NCBI RefSeq assembly: GCF_040719145.1
Contig: NZ_JBFDUZ010000001.1
Location: 682,001-746,000, forward strand
Direction of reading: 5' to 3'
Source of the DNA: Paenibacillus sp. JQZ6Y-1
GTDB lineage: Bacteria; Bacillota; Bacilli; Paenibacillales; Paenibacillaceae
DNA: 64,000 nucleotides
Part shown: in pieces, positions 1-7,775 of the stretch
Layout of the letters: each line of letters starts with the position of its first letter
Position numbering within the stretch: the first letter of the stretch is position 1
Notes under the pieces: generated by a model
Told to the model about the DNA's origin: nothing
The model's database searches: none
What the model saw: only the letters and a program-made list of their open reading frames with translations
Made by a program: the position numbers and the translations under genes

Positions 1-23
1 AGCTTCCTATCATCGGTTATGAT

Positions 24-55
24 AAACTCCTCCATAATAATACGGAGGAGTTTTT
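24..55 (+). terminator. Intrinsic terminator overlapping a ribosome binding site
   Basis: A perfect 10-bp stem (AAACTCCTCC, 24-33; GGAGGAGTTT, 44-53) closes a 10-nt loop and is followed by a T run. It probably ends the gene to the left of the window. Its 3' arm is also the Shine-Dalgarno sequence of the next gene, whose ATG is at 59. Confidence 0.75.
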
Positions 56-58
56 GCT

Positions 59-529
59 ATGTCCTATACCGATTCCCATTTATCACCGCAATATGAGTTG
101 CAAGCCGCTACACTTGATGATGCTCATTGGATTGCTGAATTACGCGCAATCGTATTAAAGGAAGATTTAACTCGCTTGGAGCGTTATGACGAAGTACGTG
201 TGCGACAGCGGTTTTTAAACGCTTTTCAACCGGACTATACGCAGCGGATTGTTATGGATGCACAGTTGGTTGGCTGTGTCGCGCTGCGCCCAGATTCAGA
301 TGGTGGATATGTGCTGGAGCACTTTTATATTCATCCCGATCAGCAGGGCAAAGGCATCGGCAGTGCGATACTGACACATATCTTATCTCAACCAGAGCTA
401 CACGGACAGTCGATTACGCTCAATGTCTTACAAGGAAGCCCGGCACGTCGATTATATGAACGCCACGGTTTCCGAATGGTAGAGCAGGATGAAGTAGATG
501 TATGGATGCAACGTAGTATAGAATCATGA
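59..529 (+). CDS. GNAT family N-acetyltransferase
   Basis: This 156-aa protein is of the acetyl-CoA-dependent GNAT type, which transfers acetyl to an amine on a small molecule or protein. The acetyl-CoA loop is visible near residues 94-104 (HPDQQGKGIGSAIL), after a strand reading YVLEHFYIHP. The C-terminal part, ARRLYERHGFRMVE, is the usual GNAT motif-B ending. The length is normal for a single-domain GNAT. The start is fixed by GGAGGAG eight bases upstream. The substrate cannot be inferred. A terminator at 593-623 makes it a single-gene unit. Confidence 0.85.
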   Translation: MSYTDSHLSPQYELQAATLDDAHWIAELRAIVLKEDLTRLERYDEVRVRQRFLNAFQPDYTQRIVMDAQLVGCVALRPDSDGGYVLEHFYIHPDQQGKGIGSAILTHILSQPELHGQSITLNVLQGSPARRLYERHGFRMVEQDEVDVWMQRSIES

Positions 530-592
530 TCGCACCGAGTTATACGTATGTCTTGAAAACATAATAAATCTGCTCTATACACATAACCATTC

Positions 593-623
593 AGGCTCTC
601 TGTTTCGCGCAGGGAGTCTTTTT
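593..623 (+). terminator. Terminator after the GNAT gene
   Basis: A 10-bp stem with two G-T pairs (593-602 with 610-619) is followed by TTTTT. Confidence 0.7.
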
Positions 624-736
624 GCTACGCCACTTATCCATCAAATAAGAAAACGCTATGAACAGTTGTACAGCTTTGAACAAATTCGGTATGATAGAGT
701 CAAACTGGTTTTACACGTATAAGGGAGAATGGAACA

Positions 737-1627
737 TTGACACAATTACAACCACAAAAAATAATGCTGGTGGACGGCATGGCACTGCTGTTTCGGGCAT
801 ATTATGCTACTGCCCAGAGCGGCTATATCCGCCGTACCAAAGCTGGTATTCCGACGAATGCAATCTACGGGTTTGTCCGTTACCTTTGGGATGCGGTTAG
901 CCTGTATCAACCGACGCATATCGCCTGCTGCTGGGATTTGGGGACACAGACGTTCCGCCGCGAGGAGTTTGCTGCATACAAAGGCAATCGCACAGCTGCA
1001 CCGGATGATCTCATTCCACAATTTGATCTGATTTTAGAAGTGACCGATAGTATGGGCATTCCCAATCTAAGCGCACCGGGCTATGAAGCGGATGACTGTA
1101 TCGGTACCCTCTCGCGTGAGCTGGAGCAGGGCATGGAAGTGATGATTCTGACTGGTGACCACGATATGCTGCAACTGGTCGATCACCGCACCAGCGTTAT
1201 CATTATGAAAAAAGGCTATGGCAATTACAAAGTCTATACGCCGGAATCGCTGATGGAAGAAAAAGGGCTAACTGCTGCACAGATCATTGATCTGAAGGCA
1301 TTCATGGGCGATACGAGCGACAATTATCCGGGCGTAAAAGGAATTGGCGAGAAGACAGCAACCAAGCTGGTACAGGAATATCAGTCGGTCGAGGGCATTC
1401 TAGACAATCTGGAACACCTCAGCCCATCGGTTCGCAAAAAGATCGAAGCTGATCTCGATATGCTGCATCTGTCCCGCCGTCTTGCAACCATCCATCGCGA
1501 AGTACCTGTGCTATGCACGCTGGATGAATGCTTGCTGCTGCTGGAAGACCATAAAATCATCGACAAATTTGAGGAACTGGAAATCAAAAGTCTCTGTTCC
1601 ATGCTAGGAGTGGGCGTATTTGACTAA
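737..1627 (+). CDS. 5'-3' exonuclease, DNA polymerase I N-terminal-like
   Basis: A 296-aa stand-alone flap/5'-3' exonuclease of the kind fused to DNA polymerase I (compare Bacillus YpcP). It would act on RNA primers and 5' flaps in replication and repair. Visible motifs are MLVDGMALLFRAYY at the N-terminus, the acidic metal cluster in GYEADDCIG and TGDHDMLQLV, and the helix-hairpin-helix region GVKGIGEKTATKLVQEY, preceded by MGDTSDNYPG. No polymerase domain follows. TTG is used as start, supported by AAGGGAGAATGG just upstream and by alignment to the family N-terminus. The 3' end overlaps the next gene by 8 bp. Confidence 0.9.
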   Translation: MTQLQPQKIMLVDGMALLFRAYYATAQSGYIRRTKAGIPTNAIYGFVRYLWDAVSLYQPTHIACCWDLGTQTFRREEFAAYKGNRTAAPDDLIPQFDLILEVTDSMGIPNLSAPGYEADDCIGTLSRELEQGMEVMILTGDHDMLQLVDHRTSVIIMKKGYGNYKVYTPESLMEEKGLTAAQIIDLKAFMGDTSDNYPGVKGIGEKTATKLVQEYQSVEGILDNLEHLSPSVRKKIEADLDMLHLSRRLATIHREVPVLCTLDECLLLLEDHKIIDKFEELEIKSLCSMLGVGVFD

Positions 1628-2732
1628 GGAATCTTCATCGTCTCGTTGGAAGGTTCGTTTGCCAGCAATGCTGTTCACTGCTGCTCTGCTGATTGGCATA
1701 ACGGCTGTACCAAGTAAGGAGCCTGCACAGGCAGCGGGCAGCAGCATTCGATATGCCAAAGTTAACGTACAGGCAGCTGGATGGAACTTCGCTGTACAAA
1801 CCGTCAGTATTCCTAAAGGCACAGCAACCGCAGTTGGTCTAGCCGACCGTCAGGTGGGGCATACCGCCTCGCTATCGTCGATTGCCAGCGCATACGGTGC
1901 CAAAGCGGCGATTAACGGTGCTTTTTTTGAAGCGTATAGTGGCCCGCCTGATCCGTATGGCACATTGATTTCAGGTGGACGGTTGATGCACATTGGTCGA
2001 TATGGCACGACGATTGGCTTTACTGCTAATGGCACTGCTATGATGGATACACTGCGTATGGAAGTGACAGGTCAGGTTACGCCACAGAGCGGACGCTCCA
2101 GCGGCTGGTACGCCGTCTGGTTTAACCGCACGCCAGCATCTACTTCCAGCACTTCGATTGTATACACACCGGATCGTGGCAAAACGACCGGCTTTCAGGG
2201 TGGTGTCGCAGTTACTGTACGTAATGGCAAAGTCACTGCCAAGAGCAGCAACACCAATACGTCCATCCCATCAGACGGATATGTAATCGTCTTTACTGGA
2301 ACGATGAAATCCAGTGCAGATCGCTTTGTAAAAGGAGCGACCGTCAGCATGAACACAACGTATACGGACATCAATGGCAAATCCATCGATTGGTCTCAGG
2401 TTGTGACGGCTGTTGGTGCTGGACCTCGTCTAGTGAAAGATGGTAGTATCGCACTCAACGCGGCAGCCGAAGGTTTTCAGGACCCGAAAATCCTCACTGC
2501 ATCTGGCGCACGTAGCGGCATCGCTATCATGGCAGATGGCTCGGTGATGATCGCAACCGTGCCTGGCGCAACGATGAAGCAATGGGCGGCAGTCATGCAA
2601 AAGCTTGGTGCCAAACAGGCGATGAATCTGGATGGCGGCGCATCCTCCGGTATGTATGTTAACGGCAAAACTGTCACATCCGCTGGACGCGCGCTCAGCA
2701 ATACACTGATCTTTGGCGGTAATCGTTCCTAA
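1620..2732 (+). CDS. Secreted phosphodiester glycosidase family protein (NAGPA domain)
   Basis: A 370-aa exported protein with a Sec signal peptide (basic start, hydrophobic stretch at about 13-30, likely cleavage after AQA). It then has a NAGPA-type domain, named after the mammalian enzyme that uncovers mannose-6-phosphate. Family signatures are AAINGAFFEAY and, near the end, NLDGGASSGMYVNG. Bacterial members are thought to act on cell-wall or exopolysaccharide phosphodiesters, but the substrate is unknown here. The TTG start overlaps the end of the exonuclease gene, which suggests translational coupling although the functions look unrelated. A second family member lies at 39901-40968. Confidence 0.85.
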   Translation: MTKESSSSRWKVRLPAMLFTAALLIGITAVPSKEPAQAAGSSIRYAKVNVQAAGWNFAVQTVSIPKGTATAVGLADRQVGHTASLSSIASAYGAKAAINGAFFEAYSGPPDPYGTLISGGRLMHIGRYGTTIGFTANGTAMMDTLRMEVTGQVTPQSGRSSGWYAVWFNRTPASTSSTSIVYTPDRGKTTGFQGGVAVTVRNGKVTAKSSNTNTSIPSDGYVIVFTGTMKSSADRFVKGATVSMNTTYTDINGKSIDWSQVVTAVGAGPRLVKDGSIALNAAAEGFQDPKILTASGARSGIAIMADGSVMIATVPGATMKQWAAVMQKLGAKQAMNLDGGASSGMYVNGKTVTSAGRALSNTLIFGGNRS

Positions 2733-2890
2733 CTCTTGTTGAACCATCATGTAACGGCTTGCATCATTGTAGGCAAGGGCAGTTGGTCGGTATCGACATC
2801 TGCCCGACACATTGTCGCGCTATGATGATAAGCCTGCACATGTTTATATTGAATCATCCATAAGGATGCTGCAAAGGAGACGCATAATTC

Positions 2891-3790
2891 ATGAGAAAAC
2901 TTGGAGCAATTGAGGCAGGCGGTACCAAATTTGTATGCGGAATCGGAACGGAAGACGGACAGATTCTGGAACGTGCGAGTTTTCCGACCGAAACACCGGA
3001 GATTACGATGAAAAACGTCGTAGCGTTTTTTGAAGGCAAAGGCATTGAAGCACTTGGTATTGGTTCATTCGGACCGATTGACCCGATTGTGGGCAGTCCG
3101 ACATACGGATACATAACAACAACACCCAAGCCACACTGGGGGCAATTCAATCTTGTTGGACATTTGAAGCAGCATTTCGACATACCGATGAGTTTTGATA
3201 CCGATGTGAACGGTGCGGCATTAGGCGAATACACATGGGGTGCCGCGCGCGGACTGGATAGCTGTATGTACATTACAGTAGGTACGGGCATTGGTGCAGG
3301 CGCTGTCGTCGATGGCAAGATGCTGCACGGTCTGTCTCACCCCGAAATGGGGCATATTCTGGTACGACGTCATCCTGAGGACACGTTTGAAGGATTCTGT
3401 CCGTATCATGGCGACTGTCTGGAAGGCATGGCGGCTGGTCCAGCGATTGAGAAGCGCTGGAATATCAAAGGCTCTGACCTGACACCGGATCATCCAGCAT
3501 GGGAAATGGAAGCCTACTACCTTGCCCAAGCATTGATGAGTTATGTGCTGATTCTGTCTCCGCAAAAGATCATTATGGGCGGCGGTGTAATGAAGCAGGA
3601 GCAGCTGTTCCCGCTCATCCGCACCAAGCTGGTTGAATTGCTGAACGGCTATGTGCAGCACCCAAGTTTGTCAGAACATCTGGACCAGTATATCGTCTAT
3701 CCTGAGCTGGGAGACAACGCTGGATTATGCGGAGCGATCGCACTGGCGAAACTGGCACTGAACGGAGAGGAAGGTGCAACGATTGGCTAA
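2891..3790 (+). CDS. ROK family sugar kinase, probable fructokinase
   Basis: A 299-aa cytoplasmic ROK kinase most like the ScrK/GmuE fructokinases, which phosphorylate fructose or mannose with ATP. The N-terminal phosphate loop reads GAIEAGGTKFVCG. The catalytic-base region is SFDTDVNGAALGE, the ROK glycine motif is TVGTGIGAGAVVDG, and the structural zinc site is HPEMGH followed by CPYHGDC. AAAGGAGACGC upstream sets the ATG. The following bdbD gene overlaps the 3' end, so they probably share a transcript. Confidence 0.88.
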   Translation: MRKLGAIEAGGTKFVCGIGTEDGQILERASFPTETPEITMKNVVAFFEGKGIEALGIGSFGPIDPIVGSPTYGYITTTPKPHWGQFNLVGHLKQHFDIPMSFDTDVNGAALGEYTWGAARGLDSCMYITVGTGIGAGAVVDGKMLHGLSHPEMGHILVRRHPEDTFEGFCPYHGDCLEGMAAGPAIEKRWNIKGSDLTPDHPAWEMEAYYLAQALMSYVLILSPQKIIMGGGVMKQEQLFPLIRTKLVELLNGYVQHPSLSEHLDQYIVYPELGDNAGLCGAIALAKLALNGEEGATIG

Positions 3791-4562
3791 CCCCAAATCG
3801 AATAAGAAAAAAGTAAATCCTGAGGTCAAGCGTCAACAGCAGCAGGCATACAAGGAAAAAGAACGTCTGCGTCAGCGTAAAACGATGCGCAATCTGATCA
3901 TCGGAACCGTCGCTGTCATTGCTGTCGTCGTGCTGCTCATCGTCTTCATTCCGAATAACAACAACGATACAACGTCCGGCACACCAGCGAGCTTTGACTA
4001 TACGCAATTGCCAGTCAAGGGCGATGCAAATGCTCCGGTCAAAATTGTGGAATTCGGCGATTTCAAATGCCCGGTCTGTAAAATGTACAACGAGCAAATC
4101 GTACCACAGATCCAAAAGGACTTTATCGACAACGGTACAGTAGCCCTGCATTTTGCCAACTTCCCGTTTATCGGTGAAGATTCCACTACTGCTGCACTGG
4201 CGGCAGAATCCGTATATCATCAGAAGAACGACGCATTCTGGACCTATCTGGATGCCATTTACACGAATCAAAAGGACGAAAATACGAACTGGGCAACCGC
4301 GGACTATCTCGTTCAGCTGGCGGAACAAGCCAAGCTGGGCATTGATACGACCAAGCTTCGTCAGGACATTGATAACAAAACGTATGCCGATCAGGTAGAG
4401 GCACAATATAAGAAGGGGCAGGAGCTGAATATTCAGGGAACGCCATCCATCTTTATTAACGGTGTACAATATACAGGCGATCTTGGCGATTATAATGCGC
4501 TGAAGCAAGCGATTGAGAAAGCGCAGCAGCAAGCCGCAGCCACGACGGGAACAGGAGGCTGA
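3783..4562 (+). CDS. bdbD: DsbA-family thiol-disulfide oxidoreductase
   Basis: A membrane-anchored thioredoxin-fold oxidase that forms disulfide bonds in exported proteins. The N-terminus is strongly basic (NPKSNKKK), then a membrane segment at about residues 36-54 (NLIIGTVAVIAVVVLLIVF). The active site FGDFKCPVCKMY lies near residue 95, and a late GTPSIFING holds the family cis-proline. I chose TTG at 3783 because GGAGAGGAAGG sits about 10 bases before it; a GTG at 3774 would be too close to that site. The gene overlaps the end of the ROK kinase and is followed 5 bases later by its likely redox partner bdbC. Confidence 0.88.
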   Translation: MANPKSNKKKVNPEVKRQQQQAYKEKERLRQRKTMRNLIIGTVAVIAVVVLLIVFIPNNNNDTTSGTPASFDYTQLPVKGDANAPVKIVEFGDFKCPVCKMYNEQIVPQIQKDFIDNGTVALHFANFPFIGEDSTTAALAAESVYHQKNDAFWTYLDAIYTNQKDENTNWATADYLVQLAEQAKLGIDTTKLRQDIDNKTYADQVEAQYKKGQELNIQGTPSIFINGVQYTGDLGDYNALKQAIEKAQQQAAATTGTGG

Positions 4563-4567
4563 CGGAT

Positions 4568-5029
4568 ATGCAGATCAGTGGCTTTAAGCTATTTTTGTCA
4601 CGGTATTATCTGTATCTCGCATGGATCGTCGCCATCGTCGCAACAGGCGGCAGTCTATTTCTAAGTGACGTATTAAAATGGGAGCCATGCAAGCTATGCT
4701 GGTTCCAGCGCATCTTCATGTACCCGCAGGTGATCCTGCTCGGTATCGCCGCCTACCGCAGCGACCGCCGCATCGTCGGCTACGTCCTGCCCATGAGCAT
4801 CATCGGCGGTCTGATTGCCATCTATCACTATGCCAAACAGCATATCCCAGCACTCGACCGCATCGCCCCATGTACTTCAGGCGTGCCATGTAACAAAGAT
4901 TATTTTGAATATCTGGGCTTCATTACCATTCCGTTTCTTGCTCTAGTTGCTTTTGCTTTGATTGCGCTGCTTCTCTGGCGCGGTAGTCGTGCATATGACG
5001 AAGTAGAGGCAGCAGAAGAGGCAGAGTAA
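4568..5029 (+). CDS. bdbC: DsbB/BdbC-family disulfide formation protein
   Basis: A 153-aa, four-helix membrane protein that re-oxidises the DsbA-like partner and passes electrons to quinone. The first catalytic pair is in [11 protein letters not shown], directly after the first helix. The second pair is in [12 protein letters not shown], in the outer loop after helix three. The BdbC signature residues around FQR are present. The ribosome site is the AGGAGG at the 3' end of bdbD, so the two are translated from one mRNA. A hairpin terminator follows at 5168. Confidence 0.92.
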   Translation: MQISGFKLFLSRYYLYLAWIVAIVATGGSLFLSDVLKWEPCKLCWFQRIFMYPQVILLGIAAYRSDRRIVGYVLPMSIIGGLIAIYHYAKQHIPALDRIAPCTSGVPCNKDYFEYLGFITIPFLALVAFALIALLLWRGSRAYDEVEAAEEAE

Positions 5030-5167
5030 ATGCAGAGTTGAAGATCCATATCACGTATACTCATGCAAACGGATAGACAGCATACGTACAGAAAAATGAT
5101 GTGGCAAAATAGTTGTAGTAAACGGACTCTTCGATCATTGAACAACCAAATTAGAGAAAAACACATT

Positions 5168-5216
5168 AGACTCTATAAGATGAACACGTTGCGAGACGTG
5201 ATCTTGTAGGGTCTTT
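5168..5216 (+). terminator. Terminator of the bdbDC transcript
   Basis: Long hairpin (5168-5181 with 5201-5214, with mismatches, extended by an inner ACGT pair) followed by TTTT. Confidence 0.65.
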
Positions 5217-5377
5217 TGCTACATATAAACAGAAATATGCATTGTTATAAGGTATACGACAATTTGCAAACCGTAGCGTTCTCACAAGATTTCACTCATT
5301 TTGAGATGAGGTGTAGAAGCGTAATGTATACCGGAAAATGACCTGATTTTATAAAATGTAAATTTTTTTCGGAATAT

Positions 5378-5426
5378 ATGTTGCCAACCACATATATTTA
5401 GTTTATATTTATGTTGCCGGCAACAT
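5378..5426 (+). promoter_or_regulatory. Promoter with two palindromic operators
   Basis: A -35-like TTGCCA (5381-5386), a 17-bp spacer and a -10-like TATATT (5404-5409) precede the oxidoreductase gene. A perfect 16-bp palindrome, ATGTTGCCGGCAACAT, lies at 5411-5426. An imperfect copy, ATGTTGCCAACCACAT, lies at 5378-5393 over the -35 box, 33 bp away. The arrangement fits repression by a dimeric winged-helix protein. The MarR protein encoded downstream is the obvious candidate; this is inference. Confidence 0.7.
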
Positions 5427-5473
5427 TAATTAATTTAAAAATTGAATCCCCAACGAAAAAGGAGACTATTATC

Positions 5474-6409
5474 ATGACTGAAAATAAAATGAACGCTATT
5501 TTGATCGACCGCTATGGAGATGCCAATGTTCTGGAATTGCGCGAAACGGATCGTCCTCACCCCCAAGAAAATGAAGTGCTCGTTCGTATCGTTTATGCTT
5601 CGATGATCCCGCTGGATTGGAAAATTCGCAACGGCTGGTTGGAGCAGGTGTTCCCAATCACATTTCCATATACTCCGGGCTTTTACGCTTCGGGTATCGT
5701 CGAAACGGTAGGTTCACAAGTGAACGATCTGAAACCGGGCGACCGAGTTTTTGGAGACCTTCGCAGCTCGTATGCTCAGTATGCGATTGCTGAACCGCAA
5801 GCATTGGTGAAACTACCTGACTCCATTTCGTTACAAGATGCCGCCGCGATCAAAGCCGGAGCCGATTCCGCTTGGAAAGCATTGTTCTTGGAAGGTGATC
5901 TGCAAAGTGGACAAACGGTTCTTATTCACGCTGCTGCTGGCGGTGTCGGTCAATTCGCCGTACAGCTTGCCAAATGGAAAGGCGCAAAGGTTATCGGAAC
6001 CGCTTCGGCAGACAACCTTGATTTCGTCAAATCGCTTGGTGCGGATCAAGTGATCGATTATCGCAGTGAAGATTTTGCCTCGATCGTGCATGATGTTGAT
6101 CTGGTTATCGATACCGTTGGCGGAGATACCGAACAACGTTCCTGGGGCGTGCTGAAGCAGGGTGGTATTCTTGTATCGCTTGTCGGCGATCCAGATGCCG
6201 AACAGGCAGCAGTTCACGGCGTGACAGCGAAATTCAATACCGTTTTTGCCGCTCGTGAGCACTTGCTTCAGATTGTCGATCTCATCGCCGACGGTACGCT
6301 GAAAGTGGAAACAGGACGCGTATATCCACTGAGCCAAGCCGGAGAAGCACAGCATTTCAGTGAACAGCGCCGTGGACGTGGACGGGTTCTACTGAACGCG
6401 GAAGCCTGA
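5474..6409 (+). CDS. NADP-dependent quinone oxidoreductase-like MDR protein
   Basis: A 311-aa zinc-independent medium-chain dehydrogenase/reductase of the quinone oxidoreductase group. It probably reduces quinones or reactive carbonyls with NADPH. The N-terminal GroES-like domain contains DWKIRNG and PYTPGFYASGIVETVG. The Rossmann motif is LIHAAAGGVGQFAVQLAKWKGA, followed by the cofactor-site segment GADQVIDYRSEDF. No structural-zinc cysteines are visible. ATG 5474 is preceded by AAAAAGGAG; upstream in-frame codons run through the operator region and are unlikely starts. A MarR regulator follows, suggesting control by electrophile or drug stress. Confidence 0.88.
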   Translation: MTENKMNAILIDRYGDANVLELRETDRPHPQENEVLVRIVYASMIPLDWKIRNGWLEQVFPITFPYTPGFYASGIVETVGSQVNDLKPGDRVFGDLRSSYAQYAIAEPQALVKLPDSISLQDAAAIKAGADSAWKALFLEGDLQSGQTVLIHAAAGGVGQFAVQLAKWKGAKVIGTASADNLDFVKSLGADQVIDYRSEDFASIVHDVDLVIDTVGGDTEQRSWGVLKQGGILVSLVGDPDAEQAAVHGVTAKFNTVFAAREHLLQIVDLIADGTLKVETGRVYPLSQAGEAQHFSEQRRGRGRVLLNAEA

Positions 6410-6541
6410 TTCTGTTTTCGTACTGGAATGGCTTCCATACAGATTGTATGATAGAAGAAGCTATGCTTTTCATACGAAGAAGAATGCTTGGATACAGGAT
6501 GCCATCTGGATTGCGTATTCGGCAGAAATGAGGACACTATC

Positions 6542-7087
6542 ATGAATAACGAATCATCTCACGCTGCTTCATCTTCTCAATATCACGATCAACATAATCA
6601 GGATACCCACGGTGATCCTGTAGATTCTTCTCCATCACCGACTCGCGAATTTAGTGCGGGCGATCAATATCCGGTCAGCTTTGCCATCTTTGCTGCTGGA
6701 CGTTCCCACAAAGGATTAGCTGCTCAAATGTTGCGCGAAATCGGTTTATTCCCCGGACAAGAAATTCTATTGTTCCAACTGTGGGATAAAGATAGCCAGT
6801 CGCAAAACAGTCTGGGACGAGCGCTGCGACTGGATCATTCCACTGTCGCCAAATCCGTCAAAAGATTGGAAGAAGCCGGACTCGTCTCACGTTCGCGTTC
6901 GCCGCAAGACGGCAGAGTCACGCTAGTATCACTGACCGATGCTGGACGAGCATTACAGCATCAGGTAACCGAAGTGTGGCACCGCATGGAAGAAGCGACA
7001 ACAGCAGGATTTACAGACGAAGAACTGACGATATTAACCAAATTGGCACTGAAAGTAGCAGCGAATTTGGATACACAGCTAAAGTAA
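6542..7087 (+). CDS. MarR family transcriptional regulator
   Basis: A 181-aa dimeric winged-helix repressor. The first ~45 residues are polar, His/Ser-rich and probably disordered, which is longer than usual. The core contains the recognition region LGRALRLDHSTVAKSVKRLE and the wing SRSPQDGRVTLVSLTDAG, both typical of MarR. No redox-sensing cysteine is seen, so a small-molecule ligand is more likely than an OhrR-type thiol switch. GAGGAC upstream supports ATG 6542. It probably binds the palindromes at 5378-5426 and represses the gene before it. Confidence 0.85.
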   Translation: MNNESSHAASSSQYHDQHNQDTHGDPVDSSPSPTREFSAGDQYPVSFAIFAAGRSHKGLAAQMLREIGLFPGQEILLFQLWDKDSQSQNSLGRALRLDHSTVAKSVKRLEEAGLVSRSRSPQDGRVTLVSLTDAGRALQHQVTEVWHRMEEATTAGFTDEELTILTKLALKVAANLDTQLK

Positions 7088-7120
7088 AAAAGCTACCGCG
7101 AATCCCATACACAAAAAAAT

Positions 7121-7166
7121 AGCCAACAGACCGTTTCTTCATAGAGCGGTATGTTGGCTGTTTTCC
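7121..7166 (+). terminator. Terminator after the MarR gene
   Basis: Hairpin AGCCAACA (7121-7128) with TGTTGGCT (7152-7159), plus inner ACCG/CGGT pairing, followed by GTTTTCC. Confidence 0.6.
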
Positions 7167-7354
7167 TTATGTATTCTGTTACATATTAGCTTTTCACCTT
7201 GGCATAGATACAAGTATCCGTCCAACAAAGCCCATCCGCAGACAAATCCTCATTTCTCACCAATTATATTTCTAGCTACTCTACTAGCACCCTGCCCAAA
7301 GCGCAACATTGCCTCCCACCCCCACATTCGTATAAACTAAGACGCACTAGCGTA

Positions 7355-7537
7355 GGGAAGGGAATAAGGGGAAAGGACGATTCACAGTATTTACGATGTT
7401 CAAACACGGGGTTTAATGAAAAATGATTTTTGCGCAGCAAAATATCTTACAGCTTTGGAGGGGCGGGAATCTTCATTTCTTCCTAAACCCAAAGATTCCC
7501 GCGGCTCCACCGGAGGACGTCCCCTTATCCCTTCCGG
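7355..7537. repeat. Structured intergenic repeat, copy 1 (with a ~70-bp insertion)
   Basis: The outer inverted arms are GGAAGGGAATAAGGGGA near 7356-7372 and TCCCCTTATCCCTTCC at 7520-7535. An inner perfect stem is GCGGGAATCT (7463-7472) with AGATTCCCGC (7493-7502), flanked by TTTGGAGG and CTCCACCGG. The same outer and inner sequences occur at 57966-58074. Copy 1 carries about 70 extra bases (roughly 7381-7451) between outer and inner arms that copy 2 lacks. The 688 bp between the MarR gene and the GH65 gene hold no other gene I can support. Confidence 0.7.
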
Positions 7538-7775
7538 GAGCGCTCTGCACTTATAATCTCACAATGTATAAACCAATCAATATTGCACTTTTCTTTCCCA
7601 CTCAAACCAGTTAATATTTTTTGTAAGGGCTTCCCCTCAACAAATATGGTTAATGATGAAGAGTACCACTATCACAGCAGCATCTCAAAGCAGCATCATA
7701 TGAATGAACAGCAGCTTGCAGCAAGCGAAAGTACCAGTACATCTACCAGCTTAACGAAGAAAGGGGAATGACCAC

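Noticed and set aside
658-900. 80-codon frame overlapping the exonuclease start
   Set aside because: Out of frame with the clear exonuclease and without a ribosome site.
3615-4532. 305-codon minus-strand frame over the kinase and bdbD genes
   Set aside because: Fully covered by two well-supported genes on the other strand; no recognisable domain.
7583-7771. 62-codon frame just before the GH65 gene, ending in its ribosome site
   Set aside because: No ribosome site at usable distance from any of its starts, and a low-complexity Ser/Thr tail; a leader peptide is possible but unsupported.
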